Origin: CAIUGU01 sp963819685
GTDB taxonomy: Bacteria > Pseudomonadota > Gammaproteobacteria > Steroidobacterales > Steroidobacteraceae
Direction: 5' to 3'
Assembly (NCBI GenBank): GCA_963819685.1
Contig: CAWFXI010000007.1
Span: 124,001 to 188,000 of the forward strand
Length of the DNA: 64,000 nucleotides
The notes below the pieces were generated by a model. It did no database searches, had not been told where the DNA came from, and saw only the letters and a program-made list of their open reading frames with translations. A program made the translations under genes and the position numbers. Every line of letters begins with the position of its first letter. Position 1 is the first letter of the stretch. This document shows positions 8,953-18,464 of the stretch, in pieces.

Positions 8953-10287
8953 TCATTCAGTAGCGCCGCCCGGATCGTACCCGGTTCCTCCATCCGCTGC
9001 GCGTCGCAGTTTAAGTAGCATATCGCGCGTGACCAGAACGACACCCCTGTCGCTGACATGGAAGCGGCGGGCGTCGTCTTCCTGGTCGACACCGATGCGC
9101 ATGCCGTCAGGTACGACGCCGCCGGTATCCAGAATTGCCCGCCTGACGATGCAGTTCGCACCCACTCGGACATCGGGCAGGATCACGGCGCGATCGATGA
9201 CGCTGCGCTCATCCACCCGGACATTGGAAAACAGCAGCGATTCGCTGACCTGTGCTCCGGAAATGATGCAGCCGCCAGACACCATGGAATTGACCGCCAT
9301 ACCCCGGCGACCTTCGTCATCCAGCACGAACTTCGCCGGCGGGTGCTGCCGCTGATACGTCCAGATCGGCCACTGCTCGTCATAGATGTTGAGTTCGGGA
9401 TGCACGTGCACGAGTTCCATATTCGCTTCGTAATAGGCATCCACCGTACCGACGTCTCGCCAGTACTGCTGTGCGCGTGTGCGAACGTCCCGGAACGGAT
9501 AAGCAAATACCTTCATCTTGCCGAGCGCCTCAGGAATGATGTTTTTCCCGAAGTCATGGGCGGTTTCCGGATTCTGGGCATTCTCGGCCAGCAGCCGCTC
9601 CAGCAGCCGCGCGTTGAAGACATAGATGCCCATCGACCCCAGTGCGAGGTCCTCCCGGCCCGGAATGCCATCGGGTTCCTGCGGCTTCTCGGCAAAGCGC
9701 AGTACCCTGTTCTGGGTGTCGACAGTCATGACGCCAAAAGCCCCGGCCGCCTGTTCTTTCGGTACTTCGACAACCCCGACCGTGATATCCGCCTTGTTCT
9801 CGACGTGGTAGGCGATCATCGGACCGTAGTCCATCTTGTAAATGTGATCGCCCGCCAGCACGAGCACATGCCGCGGCCGGTGCAGCCGGATGATGTCCAG
9901 GTTCTGGTAGACCGCGTCCGCCGTGCCTCGGTACCACAGCTGCCCCAGCTGCTGTTGCGCCGGGATGATTTCGATGAACTCGCCGAACTCGCCGCGCAGA
10001 TAGCCCCAGCCGCGCTGGATATGCTGGATGAGCGAATGGGACTTGTACTGGGTCAGGACCGACACGCGGCGAATGCCGGAGTTGAGGCAATTGGAAAGCA
10101 CGAAATCGATGATGCGGAACTTGCCGCCGAAGTGGGTGGCCGGCTTGCAACGATGATCCGTGAGCTGCTTGAGGCGTTCGCCCCGCCCCCCGGCCATGAT
10201 GACCGCCAGCGTGTTCTGTGTCAGTCGGCTGACGTAACGGCGAGCGGCGGCAGCCTTCCTTACCGGGATCTTCTTCTTCGGTTTCAT
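8953..10287 (-). CDS. glgC: Glucose-1-phosphate adenylyltransferase (ADP-glucose pyrophosphorylase)
   Basis: 444 residues. Forms ADP-glucose from glucose-1-phosphate and ATP, the committed step of bacterial glycogen synthesis. The nucleotidyltransferase signature is intact (MAGGRGERLKQLT, then KPATHFGGKFRIIDF with the fructose-1,6-bisphosphate-site region before it), as is the glucose-1-phosphate site region EKPQEP. The C-terminal left-handed beta-helix (SGGCIISGAQVSESLL) is the allosteric/oligomer domain. A 27-residue basic lead (KPKKKIPVRKAAAARR) precedes the core, slightly longer than in E. coli. A 325-base gap follows upstream. Confidence 0.96.
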   Translation of the reverse strand: MKPKKKIPVRKAAAARRYVSRLTQNTLAVIMAGGRGERLKQLTDHRCKPATHFGGKFRIIDFVLSNCLNSGIRRVSVLTQYKSHSLIQHIQRGWGYLRGEFGEFIEIIPAQQQLGQLWYRGTADAVYQNLDIIRLHRPRHVLVLAGDHIYKMDYGPMIAYHVENKADITVGVVEVPKEQAAGAFGVMTVDTQNRVLRFAEKPQEPDGIPGREDLALGSMGIYVFNARLLERLLAENAQNPETAHDFGKNIIPEALGKMKVFAYPFRDVRTRAQQYWRDVGTVDAYYEANMELVHVHPELNIYDEQWPIWTYQRQHPPAKFVLDDEGRRGMAVNSMVSGGCIISGAQVSESLLFSNVRVDERSVIDRAVILPDVRVGANCIVRRAILDTGGVVPDGMRIGVDQEDDARRFHVSDRGVVLVTRDMLLKLRRAADGGTGYDPGGATE

Positions 10288-10683
10288 CGCTGGTCTCTTG
10301 CGTCGTCGGTGCGCTCAATGCCGCTCATTGCAGCCTTGAACCAATACTAGCCCAAGGGAATGCAGGCGGTGAGAACTTGCACGATTTGGGTGGCTGACGC
10401 TTGAATTCCTGCACCTTCGTTGTTCACTCCGCCATCCATGGCGACCTTTTCAGCACCAACTTGGATCAACGCGCAAGGGAGTCGGGTGGACAATTGAGAC
10501 ATCCCTGTTGCGTTCGCATGGGCGCATCTCCAAAGCTGCGCGGGAACCGCGCTGCTGAGGCGTATCCAAAGTCGATATACTTCCCGGCGTCGTGGTGATT
10601 GTTTAAGTTTTTTGTGTTGTCTTCACGGGGGCCGCGAGCGGCAGCAAAGCTTGGTTCTCAATTTTCAAACAGGAGCGCATCAC
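10288..10683. other. Intergenic stretch without a supportable gene
   Basis: About 395 bases between glgC and the secreted-protein gene. Short open frames on both strands have no ribosome site or recognisable domain. No clear hairpin with a T run was found. It presumably holds the divergent promoters of glgC and the downstream pair. Confidence 0.5.
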
Positions 10684-11314
10684 CTGCAGCGGCTGGCGCC
10701 GGGATTGATCGGCGCTTTGCTCTGCATTTCCGGGGCAGCTCATGCGGGTGCTCCCCCCGAAGAAACGCCGACACCCGCACTCCCGACACCTGTCGCATGC
10801 TTGCCCGATGGACAAGGCTTCTTCCGTGCACGACTGCAGGGCTCTCTCGATGCTGAACTCGAATGGGTCCAATGAAGGCACAGACTGCACCGGCGCGATG
10901 CGGCCTGACGGCGGCGTTCGACTTGGATTCAGCCGGGCCATCTATGCCGATGGTCAGCGCCTGGTCATCCTGTTTGGCATTGCGGGGTTGAAGGAAGGCA
11001 AGGCAGCACACGCCCTTCCCGTCAATCTCACGATCATCCGCCAGGGAACCGCCGAGTTCTTTGGCACTCAAGGAGATGACAAGTGCACACTTGACGAGGT
11101 GCGACAGGAACCCATCGCCGGAATTCCGCTCAGGAATCGCATTTACCGGGTGATTGCCCGCGGATTCTGCACTCAACCCGCCCGTTCGTTGCGAGGCAGC
11201 GGAACTGTCCTGATGACCCGTTTTGACTTTGCAGGCCGCGTCGATTTTTCGGAGGCGGACCGCAGCGATGACCTCTCTGCTCCCTCGGTAGCCACAAACG
11301 ACATGGATCCCTGA
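10684..11314 (+). pseudogene. Secreted protein of unknown function, apparent one-base frameshift
   Basis: The coding signal is split over two frames. The first carries a near-perfect signal peptide (LQRLAPGLIGALLCISGAAHA) and runs through CLPDGQGFFRARLQGSLDAE. The second continues with TDCTGAMRPDGGVRLGFSRA to a stop at 11314. Removing one G in GGG at 10865-10867 joins them as ...ELEWSNEGTD.... AGGAG (10671-10675) sits eight bases before CTG 10684, so a CTG start, or an ATG damaged by the same kind of error, is likely. Cys residues suggest a disulfide-bonded periplasmic protein; no family recognised. The stop overlaps the next start (TGATG at 11312-11316), so it is co-translated with glutaminyl cyclase. 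Confidence 0.6.
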
Positions 11315-12117
11315 TGCGCCACGCTCTCCTTCTGATCTGGATGCTGCTGGCATTGCCTCAGACTGGATGGGGCGGACAGGCCGCTGCTCCAGGCCGCGTC
11401 ACGCAAGTTGAGGTCTCCGCTTACGAGATCATCAAGGTGTATCCCCATGACCCCGGCGCCTATACGCAGGGACTCGTATATGTGGACGGGACGCTTTACG
11501 AAAGCACGGGACTCAACGGTCGTTCGTCAATTCGCAAGGTACGACTTGAAACAGGCGAAGTCGTGTCGCGGCGCGCGGTCGATCCCTCTTACTTCGCGGA
11601 GGGACTCACTGAATGGCGCGGCAAGCTGATTCAGCTCACCTGGCAATCAGGCACAGGGTTTGTCTACGACCGCGAAACGCTGCGTCCCAAAGGCACCTTT
11701 GCGTACAAGGGTGAGGGCTGGGGTCTGACACACGATGGCACCAGACTCATCCTCAGTGACGGCACTGCCACGCTGCGATTCCTGAGTCCGGATTCCTATC
11801 GTGAGACAGGAAAGATCGTTGTCCGCGATGGCGGCATGCCCGTGATGGATCTCAATGAACTGGAGTTCGTTCGCGGCGAGATCTACGCCAATGTGTGGCA
11901 TTCGAATCGCATCGCACGCATCTCGCCAGCTACTGGCGACGTGCTGGGGTGGATCGATCTCAGCGGACTGCTGCCGAAAGGAGCCGTAGCGGATACGGAA
12001 GCCGTCCTCAACGGCATCGCCTATGACAGCGCAAATGATCGCCTGTTCGTGACCGGCAAGCTGTGGCCCAAGCTGTTCGAGATTCGCCTGCGGCGCTCTC
12101 CTGAAGTCACCCGGTAG
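11314..12117 (+). CDS. Glutaminyl-peptide cyclotransferase (glutamine cyclotransferase family)
   Basis: 267 residues with a cleavable signal peptide (MRHALLLIWMLLALPQTGWG), so periplasmic. The rest is a five-bladed beta-propeller of the plant/bacterial glutaminyl cyclase type (AYTQGLVYVDGTLYESTG, EFVRGEIYANVWHSNRIARI, LNGIAYDSANDRLFVTGK). It converts N-terminal Gln of exported proteins to pyroglutamate. It shares one base with the stop of the upstream secreted-protein gene. The predicted mature N-terminus of that protein is Gly-Ala-Pro, not Gln, so it is not an obvious substrate. It ends 11 bases inside the convergent M48 gene. Confidence 0.9.
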   Translation: MRHALLLIWMLLALPQTGWGGQAAAPGRVTQVEVSAYEIIKVYPHDPGAYTQGLVYVDGTLYESTGLNGRSSIRKVRLETGEVVSRRAVDPSYFAEGLTEWRGKLIQLTWQSGTGFVYDRETLRPKGTFAYKGEGWGLTHDGTRLILSDGTATLRFLSPDSYRETGKIVVRDGGMPVMDLNELEFVRGEIYANVWHSNRIARISPATGDVLGWIDLSGLLPKGAVADTEAVLNGIAYDSANDRLFVTGKLWPKLFEIRLRRSPEVTR

Positions 12118-14038
12118 TGGCAAGCAACGGCGGCAACGGGCAATGGACTGCCGCACAGACGGTCCGGAGTAACTCGGATTCGTCGATGGTCAATTTGAGG
12201 TCGTGCGCGACCGTCTTCACCAGCGCCTCGACCAGCTGCTCCTTCGCTGGGGGCATCAGGTAGTCCAGTTTTCCGAGCGCCGTATCCAGCCGGGCAGGCC
12301 AGCCAGGCGGCAGACCATAGGAAGGACGATCCCGCGGCAACAGATGATGCATGCCGATCTCGTAGGCATGGCGGATAGCTGATTCGTCAGCCTGACCGTG
12401 CCGCGCCAACACACTGAACACTACCTGCAACTCGTCGCGTGTCTCCCCCAGCGTCAGGCGGCGTGGGCGATTGATGGGGTCAAGCTCGTCGTGGAGTTGC
12501 ACGTCAGCGAGTTTGGCAAGGGCAAATGCGTGCAACGATACCCGCTCGCCATCGCGTAATAGCGCCTTGAGACAAGTCGCCAGCTTCTCCTTCTCCAGCC
12601 GCGAAAATTGATGAATCGCCGGGAAGAGCCGCAGAAATGCCGGCAGTCGCTGCATCGGCTCCAGACCGTCGAGCTGGGGCAGCCAATCCCTGACGGCCTG
12701 TTCAGCTCTTGATCCAAGTTGCTGTTCGATCATCTTGAGCTGGCGAACCCGAACGGTTGCTCCTGTATCGATTGCAAACGCGAGCAGCAGCGCAACCGCC
12801 TGCCGCGGATTCTGCGTGGCGGTCACCATCACTTCCGGCAACGAGAGTCGCAACTCCTGCGCAAGCTGGATGTGCGTAGTGCCGGGGTTACCCACGAGCT
12901 GGGCCACCGCCGCCGGCGTCACTGCGATGGACGCTGGCGTGACATTGGCGCGCACGCCGGTGCCCGTCACACCGCTATCGCCAGTGACAGCTGGCGCAGC
13001 CTCTTCTGCCAGCATGCGGGCCCTGACGACAGCGAAGTCCTGCTGATCGAACGAAGGGTCCAGCGTCCTGATCCGCTCAAACAGGGGTGGGTGGGTGGCA
13101 AAAAAGCGCGCGACGCCGGGGGCGAACAGCATGTGCGCCACTTCTTCGGCATCTGCATCCAGCAATCGCGAACCGGTCGACAGCGCGCCGATCTTCACGA
13201 GGGCACCGCGCAGCCCTGAAGGATCGCGCGTGAACTGGACTGCGGAAGCGTCCGCCAGCGATTCGCGGCTGCGGGAGACCGCTGCCTGGATGAGCCGGCC
13301 AAAGAACAGGCCGAGGTAGCCCAGGATCATGACCGCAAACGCTGCCAGCAATACCAGCGCCACGACACCGCCACCCTTGCGTCCGCCAGCGCGCGGCGCG
13401 TGCCGCAGAACCAGTCGTGCGATCACCGCAATCGCCAGCAGCCCGAACAACAGCCCCATCATGCGGATGTTGAGTCGCATGTCGCCATTCAGTATGTGGC
13501 TGAACTCATGGGCAATCACGCCCTGGAGCTCGGCGCGGTTCAGCCGCATCAGCGCACCGCGTGTGACTGCCACAGCTGCATTGGAGGGATTGTGGCCGGC
13601 AGCAAAGGCGTTGATGCCGAGTTCGTGATCGAGGACAAATACCTGTGGCATCGGCACACCGGAGGCGATAGCCATTTCCTCAACAACATTGCGCAACCGG
13701 CGGCGTAAAGGATCGGTCGTCTCGGCAGACACCAGCTCGCCCCCCAGCGAGAGCGCGACCACTGCACCGCCCTGGCTCAATGTCGCTGTTCTGTAAAGGC
13801 TGGCAATCCCGATGATTCCAAACACCACGATGGTGCTGTAGAACACGATGGACGAGTGCTGTCCGAGCCACGTCGGGTCAAAGAGTCCTGCGCCGTCGAT
13901 CCCGGGCTCCATCAGATGCACGACTGCGAGCACAACCACGTTTACGGCGAACGCAACCAGCACGACGGCCAGCGCAAACGCAAAGACCAGCTGTCTGGAG
14001 AGCCGGCGCGTGGCGACCTGGCGAACGAAGAAATCCAT
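12107..14038 (-). CDS. M48 family membrane zinc metalloprotease (HtpX-like)
   Basis: 643 residues, much longer than E. coli HtpX (about 290). Two N-terminal membrane helices (about 15-45 and 63-82), the zinc motif HEFSH (177-181), two more helices (about 197-212 and 225-250) and the third zinc ligand in SRESLADA (Glu-259). About 300 extra residues follow the protease, with a second helical region beginning near LPEVMVTATQNPRQAVALLLA. It lies 27 bases after lemA, the common LemA-M48 pair, thought to handle membrane-protein quality control; the exact substrate is unknown. It overlaps the end of the glutaminyl cyclase gene by 11 bases. Confidence 0.92.
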   Translation of the reverse strand: MDFFVRQVATRRLSRQLVFAFALAVVLVAFAVNVVVLAVVHLMEPGIDGAGLFDPTWLGQHSSIVFYSTIVVFGIIGIASLYRTATLSQGGAVVALSLGGELVSAETTDPLRRRLRNVVEEMAIASGVPMPQVFVLDHELGINAFAAGHNPSNAAVAVTRGALMRLNRAELQGVIAHEFSHILNGDMRLNIRMMGLLFGLLAIAVIARLVLRHAPRAGGRKGGGVVALVLLAAFAVMILGYLGLFFGRLIQAAVSRSRESLADASAVQFTRDPSGLRGALVKIGALSTGSRLLDADAEEVAHMLFAPGVARFFATHPPLFERIRTLDPSFDQQDFAVVRARMLAEEAAPAVTGDSGVTGTGVRANVTPASIAVTPAAVAQLVGNPGTTHIQLAQELRLSLPEVMVTATQNPRQAVALLLAFAIDTGATVRVRQLKMIEQQLGSRAEQAVRDWLPQLDGLEPMQRLPAFLRLFPAIHQFSRLEKEKLATCLKALLRDGERVSLHAFALAKLADVQLHDELDPINRPRRLTLGETRDELQVVFSVLARHGQADESAIRHAYEIGMHHLLPRDRPSYGLPPGWPARLDTALGKLDYLMPPAKEQLVEALVKTVAHDLKLTIDESELLRTVCAAVHCPLPPLLATTG

Positions 14039-14065
14039 CAGTCGGCAGTCGTGCGGCTTCTGGAC

Positions 14066-14650
14066 CTACGTGAAGCTGACCTTGGGTACCTCGCGCATCG
14101 CCGGAGCCTCGATCTGCAGCAGCGCAGCGGCTTCAAAGCCGAACATGCCCGCTACAACGCTGCTCGGGAAGGTTTCACGGGCGTTGTTGTAACCCATCAC
14201 TGCATCGTTGTAGGCCTGGCGCGCGAAAGCGACCTTGTTCTCGGTGGATGTCAGTTCCTCGGAGAGCTGCATCATGGTCTGGTTGGCTTTCAGGTCCGGA
14301 TAGGCCTCGGCCAGAGCAAACAACCGTCCGAGCGCACCATTGAGCGCTGTTTCAACTCCCGACAGCTGTTCTACGGCGGCTGCGCTGCCGGGATTGGCTG
14401 CCGCGCTGCGCAGGCCGCTCACCGCAGCGTTGCGAGCCGTAATGACGGCCTCGAGCGTTTCGCGCTCATGCTTGAGGTACCCCCTGGCGGTCTCGACCAG
14501 ATTCGGGATCAGGTCATGTCGGCGGGTCAACTGCACGTCGATCTGGGCAAATGCGTTCTTGAACCCATTGCGGGAAGTGACGAGGCGATTGTACGCGCCG
14601 ATCAGAAACAGCACGAAGAGGACCAGCAGTCCCAGGACGATCCAGCTCAT
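14066..14650 (-). CDS. lemA: LemA family protein
   Basis: 194 residues. One N-terminal membrane helix (IVLGLLVLFVLFLIGAYN), then the LemA coiled-coil core with the family signature RNGFKNAFAQIDVQLTRRHD followed by LIPNLVETARGYLKHERETL. LemA proteins show their short N-terminus outside and a large helical bundle in the cytoplasm, and are usually co-encoded with M48 proteases, as here. Function is poorly defined. Confidence 0.93.
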   Translation of the reverse strand: MSWIVLGLLVLFVLFLIGAYNRLVTSRNGFKNAFAQIDVQLTRRHDLIPNLVETARGYLKHERETLEAVITARNAAVSGLRSAAANPGSAAAVEQLSGVETALNGALGRLFALAEAYPDLKANQTMMQLSEELTSTENKVAFARQAYNDAVMGYNNARETFPSSVVAGMFGFEAAALLQIEAPAMREVPKVSFT

Positions 14651-14695
14651 TGGGCGACTCCGGGTTGCGCCTGGGGGATCAGGCTTTCACCCGCA

Positions 14696-14968
14696 TTATG
14701 ATCTTTTTCGCAGGCGATCGAAGAGGTCAAGTACGCGGCTGGTCAATGAGGGAGCAAAGCCATCGACGTGTAACCCCGTAGACATGCGCGGCAAGTCCCC
14801 CAGGTTCATGCGGAACTCATCGTCTTCCTCCGTTGCAAACAACGGCGAGACGTTCTGCGGGCGTGAGGGCAGCGGAGCGGGTTCACTGCGGACGACTCGT
14901 TTGGGAGCAACTTGGGCCGGTTGCCGGGGAAGCTGACTGCTCTGCAGTGAACTGGCGGTGGTCATCAA
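14696..14968 (-). CDS. Small hypothetical protein
   Basis: 90 residues, first two codons both ATG (14968 and 14965). Ser/Pro/Gln-rich N-terminal half, an acidic patch (TEEDDEFRMNLGDLPRM) and an amphipathic basic C-terminus (SRVLDLFDRLRKRS). No domain recognised and no membrane helix. It is 45 bases upstream of lemA on the same strand, so it may head that operon. Coding status rests on composition and the in-line position. Confidence 0.5.
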   Translation of the reverse strand: MMTTASSLQSSQLPRQPAQVAPKRVVRSEPAPLPSRPQNVSPLFATEEDDEFRMNLGDLPRMSTGLHVDGFAPSLTSRVLDLFDRLRKRS

Positions 14969-15126
14969 GGTCTCCGGATGCGGGGCCGATCGGCATCAGA
15001 GCCGACACCCGTTCAGCGTAGAGGATGAGCCCGGGTGGCCACGTGAGCTGCATCACGATCAAGCGCACTTGCCTTCACTCTGGTGATCCGGAATGCTGGG
15101 CCCGTTTTCCTGCACACGGATTTGCC

Positions 15127-15999
15127 ATGTCACTGCGACCCACACACCATGCGCTTGAACATATTGCACTGCTGACCACCTGGGTGCTCAGCGCCGCGTT
15201 GCTGGGGGCGTGCTCAAAGGAAGAGCCCACCGCACCTGCTGAATCGCCGCTGGAAGCCGTTACGGGGTCAATCACCTACCGTGAGCGGATGGCGTTGACG
15301 GATGCGGCGGTTGTTGAAGTCGAACTCGCAGATGTTTCTGTCGCCGATGGCCCGGCAGAGATCGTCAGCACCCAGCGCATCCGCAGCCCCGGGCAGGTTC
15401 CCGTGCATTTCAAGCTTGAATACCCGGCATCCCGGATTGATCCTTCCCATCGCTACACCGTGCAAGTCAGAATCCATGAGGGTGACGCCCTGGCTTTTGC
15501 TACGGATACGGCGTATCCCGTGATCACGCAGGGAAATCCGCAGATTGTCGCGGTAGAAGTGATTCCAGTCGGCTCATCCACAAGTGGACCGTCAGATACC
15601 AACACCAGTGTGAAGACTGCCAGTTCGCTGGATGGCTCGCTCGTTACCGGCAACGTCACTGCCCACTACACGGCGAATTTCGAAAGCGACCGACTGGTCA
15701 GCATCCAGGAAGATCGCGATCTTGGGGCTAAGGGCAAGGCGAGCGCCGACTATCAGTTCAAGGAAGGCCGCCTGATGCGGTACGTGGAACTCGGAAGAAA
15801 AACAGGTCCCGGTGGGAGCCAGCAGGTTGAACTCGATTTCGCTTTCGACGATACGGGGGAGATGCTCGCTGCCCGCAAGACCGTGAACGATTCTGCAGCG
15901 AAGCCGGACGAAACAGAGATCGACGCAGCCCGCAATCGCGCCGAGCTGCTGCGCAATCATGCGCTGGCCCTCAAGGCCTCTCGCGAGCACGCGCACTGA
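15127..15999 (+). CDS. YbaY/YscW-like lipoprotein
   Basis: 290 residues from ATG 15127; the open frame runs up to 15025, but the signal peptide starts here. Lipobox ALLGAC, then a domain typical of the YbaY/YscW pilotin-like family (GSITYRERMALTDAAVVEVE, with QVPVHFKLEYPASRIDPSHRY). YbaY is an outer-membrane lipoprotein; YscW acts as a secretin pilot. A second, unrecognised half (about residues 165-290) holds beta-strand-like repeats around FESDRLVSIQEDRDLGAKGK and ends in a helical segment. It converges with the sensor kinase gene 19 bases away. Confidence 0.8.
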   Translation: MSLRPTHHALEHIALLTTWVLSAALLGACSKEEPTAPAESPLEAVTGSITYRERMALTDAAVVEVELADVSVADGPAEIVSTQRIRSPGQVPVHFKLEYPASRIDPSHRYTVQVRIHEGDALAFATDTAYPVITQGNPQIVAVEVIPVGSSTSGPSDTNTSVKTASSLDGSLVTGNVTAHYTANFESDRLVSIQEDRDLGAKGKASADYQFKEGRLMRYVELGRKTGPGGSQQVELDFAFDDTGEMLAARKTVNDSAAKPDETEIDAARNRAELLRNHALALKASREHAH

Positions 16000-16018
16000 C
16001 TCCGGGCAGAGACCGACG

Positions 16019-17374
16019 TCAGGCGGGCAGGCGAATCTCAATCACCAGACCCTTTGGGCTGCCATTGCGAGCGGTCACGCTGCCCCTGTGCAACGTGATG
16101 ACTCTGGCGGTGATCGCGAGTCCAAGGCCTGTTCCCCCGCTATCACGATCCCGTGCGTCCGCAACTCGGTAGAAGGGCTCGAATATCCGCGCCAGGTCCT
16201 GTTCCGGCACACCTGGGCCCTGGTCCGTTATGGTGATGAGCAGGACTCCGTCTTCGCGCGCCTGCGTCACTTCGACCGCAGTGTCGATATCGGTGAAGCG
16301 CACGGCATTGCGCAAGACGTTCTCGATGGCGCTGCGCAGCAACTGGGGATCTGCTTCCAGATTTGTCGGCGTTGCAGGCGACCACTCTACGCGCTTGCCG
16401 ACCGCCCCGGCCTCGAGGCGGGCATCCTCGACGACTTCGTTCAGCAGTCCGGTCAGGTCAACGCGCTCACGGTGCAGCTTCGGTTCGCCACTCGTCAGCG
16501 TGGACAGGTGCAGGATCTGGCCGATCAGCGAATCGAGGCGCTCGGTTTCCAGCTCGATGCGGCCGAGCTGCTTGGGAAGGTCGGCGCCTTCCCGCCTTGC
16601 AAGACCCAGCGCCACCCGAAGTCGCGCCAGCGGCGACCGCAATTCATGCGACATGTCGCTCAGCAGTGTTTCCTTCGAGGCGATCAACGATCGCAGATAC
16701 TCGGCCATTCGATCGAAATCGCGGGCAAGAACCCCCAATTCGTCGTGCCTGTTTGCAAACTGGTCGCTGACACGCGCATCGAGATTGCCCGCCGCCACCG
16801 AGCGGGCAACGTCCTGCAATCTCGTGACAGGCTTGCTCAGATAGCGGGCCAGCCACCAGCAGACGAGACCGCTGAACAGGAAAGCGACCGCCAGCAGCGC
16901 CAGATTCACATCAGGCGTGCGCAGTACCGCGAACGGCGGGTAACCGGCAAAAGTCAGCATCAGCGTGAAGACCTTGCCTTCGGGTCCGACGAACTGGGGG
17001 ACTCTGTGAGTGATGTCCTGAACAGGTTTGCCATCAACGCCACCCAGGGCACCTGATTTCTCAAGATCACGCACGCGACGTACCATCCGCTCAGGCAGCG
17101 GGCGGCCAAGGATGTCGGCGCCGTGCGGATCGATGATGAAGATCAGCAGCCCATCGTAGGTGGCTTCGGCTTCCCCGACCCATGCGAGGAGCCCGGCCTT
17201 CCCGTCACGCGCCAGGCGTGCAACCGCCTGATCGGCCAATACGCTGGGCTCAATGGCATCCAGCACCTGCAGGCGCCGATACGACACCGTTGCGGAAATG
17301 ATGATGCTGGTCGCGATGATGAGACCCATCGCCAGCCAGAACGACAGGAAGATTCGCAGGAACATCGTCTTCAT
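16019..17374 (-). CDS. Two-component sensor histidine kinase, CpxA-like
   Basis: 451 residues. Helix 1 about residues 7-30, a periplasmic sensor domain, helix 2 about 157-176, HAMP (RYLSKPVTRLQDVARSVAAG), dimerisation domain with phospho-acceptor His-243 in SDMSHELRSPL, and an ATPase domain with the N box (AIENVLRNAVRF), DQGPGVP and GGTGLGLAI. The MSHELRSPL form and operon partner resemble CpxA (envelope stress), but the periplasmic domain is too diverged to assign the signal. Its ATG overlaps the response regulator stop by four bases. Confidence 0.93.
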   Translation of the reverse strand: MKTMFLRIFLSFWLAMGLIIATSIIISATVSYRRLQVLDAIEPSVLADQAVARLARDGKAGLLAWVGEAEATYDGLLIFIIDPHGADILGRPLPERMVRRVRDLEKSGALGGVDGKPVQDITHRVPQFVGPEGKVFTLMLTFAGYPPFAVLRTPDVNLALLAVAFLFSGLVCWWLARYLSKPVTRLQDVARSVAAGNLDARVSDQFANRHDELGVLARDFDRMAEYLRSLIASKETLLSDMSHELRSPLARLRVALGLARREGADLPKQLGRIELETERLDSLIGQILHLSTLTSGEPKLHRERVDLTGLLNEVVEDARLEAGAVGKRVEWSPATPTNLEADPQLLRSAIENVLRNAVRFTDIDTAVEVTQAREDGVLLITITDQGPGVPEQDLARIFEPFYRVADARDRDSGGTGLGLAITARVITLHRGSVTARNGSPKGLVIEIRLPA

Positions 17375-18081
17375 GGAGTTTCTTCGCTCTGTGCGGTGAG
17401 CACATAGCCCGCTCCACGTACGCTGCGGATTTCCGGCAACCGCTCCTCGCCGAGTCCCAGCTTGCGACGCAGGTTGCTGACATGGGTATCGATGCTGCGG
17501 TCATAGGGCGTCAGGCGGCGGCCGAGCACGCGTTCGGTCATGCTTTCCCGCGACTGCACCTGCCCGGACGCTCGCATCAGCATTTCCAGCACGCGGAACT
17601 CCGTACCCGTCAGCCTGACAATCTGGCCATCGACGTATGCAGCCATCGTGCCGGGATCAAGCCGTAGTGGACCCACGGTCACCGGCTGGTTGGCATCCTC
17701 CGACTCGCGAGCGCCGAGACGTCTCAGTACGGCCCGGATGCGGGCTACCAGTTCCCGGGGATTGAAGGGCTTCGACAGGTAGTCATCTGCACCCAGCTCG
17801 AGTCCGACAATACGATCCACGTCCGCGCCGCGGGCTGTCAGCATGATTACGGGCAGCGCGAGCGTCTGCCGGAGTCGCCGCAACACCTCGAAACCGTTCA
17901 GAGAGGGCAACATCACATCGAGGATGACGAGATCGAACGTCTCGGTCGCCAGACGTTCGATGGCCTGCGCACCGTCGCCGACGATGGAAACACGAAAACC
18001 CTCTCCCGACAGATACTCATTGAGCATCTGGCTGAGTTCGCGGTCGTCGTCGACAATCAGCAGGGAGGCTTCGGCGGTCAT
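17371..18081 (-). CDS. Response regulator, OmpR/CpxR family
   Basis: 236 residues from ATG 18081; the open frame upstream to 18222 lacks receiver homology. Receiver domain with acidic pocket DDD (11-13), phospho-acceptor Asp-55 in LVILDVMLPSLNG, Thr/Lys switch residues (LTARG, YLSKPFNPRE), then an OmpR-type winged helix (GTEFRVLEMLMRASGQVQSR, DTHVSNLRRKLG, IRSVRGAGYVL). Partner of the kinase directly downstream, with ATGA overlap. Probable envelope-stress regulator. Confidence 0.93.
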   Translation of the reverse strand: MTAEASLLIVDDDRELSQMLNEYLSGEGFRVSIVGDGAQAIERLATETFDLVILDVMLPSLNGFEVLRRLRQTLALPVIMLTARGADVDRIVGLELGADDYLSKPFNPRELVARIRAVLRRLGARESEDANQPVTVGPLRLDPGTMAAYVDGQIVRLTGTEFRVLEMLMRASGQVQSRESMTERVLGRRLTPYDRSIDTHVSNLRRKLGLGEERLPEIRSVRGAGYVLTAQSEETP

Positions 18082-18238
18082 GGGCAACTTATCAAATAGC
18101 GTCTCGAACGCTACTCTGGCACAGGCCCCTCCCCAAGTCTGCCAAGAAAGGTGAAGCGGCCGCGGTGCTGGCGGAGTATCGGGTTGAGCGGGAAAGCGCC
18201 GTTGTACTTGACGATTCTTCACTCAAGTTTTCCCAGCG

Positions 18239-18380
18239 TTGACCTTTGCCCAGGTCGCGTACCGCTAGGATGCATCCCGTGCTGATTGTGCTCCCAATGA
18301 CGACGCCAGCGCGTTGTCGTTACCCCGCCCATCGAAAGCTGGGCCCTTGAAGGACGGACAAAGCGCCCGTCCTTTTTTTT
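18239..18380 (+). ncRNA. Possible small RNA ending in a strong terminator
   Basis: Between the response regulator and the kinase there is no convincing + strand coding frame, yet a strong Rho-independent terminator ends at 18380. A TTGACC box (18239) and TAGGAT (18266) lie upstream with a non-ideal 21-base spacing. A transcript of about 100 bases from near 18275 would contain several G+C-rich stems. This is only a candidate: the terminator could end transcripts from elsewhere. Confidence 0.25.
18350..18380 (+). terminator. Rho-independent terminator
   Basis: AAGGACGG pairs with CCGTCCTT around a short loop, followed by eight T residues. No obvious + strand gene precedes it. Confidence 0.7.
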
Positions 18381-18464
18381 GGGTATTGTGCAGAGCGCTT
18401 CGCGACTGCGATATGGTGAATGGCGCCTTTATGCCGGACCGGTTCCGGTACGCTCCAGTCAACC

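Noticed and set aside
9058..10350. 430-residue + strand open frame opposite glgC
   Set aside because: Codons mirror glgC, no ribosome site, no domain; a shadow of a high-G+C gene.
15959..17056. 365-residue + strand frame opposite the sensor kinase
   Set aside because: Lies wholly within an intact histidine kinase gene and shows no recognisable fold.
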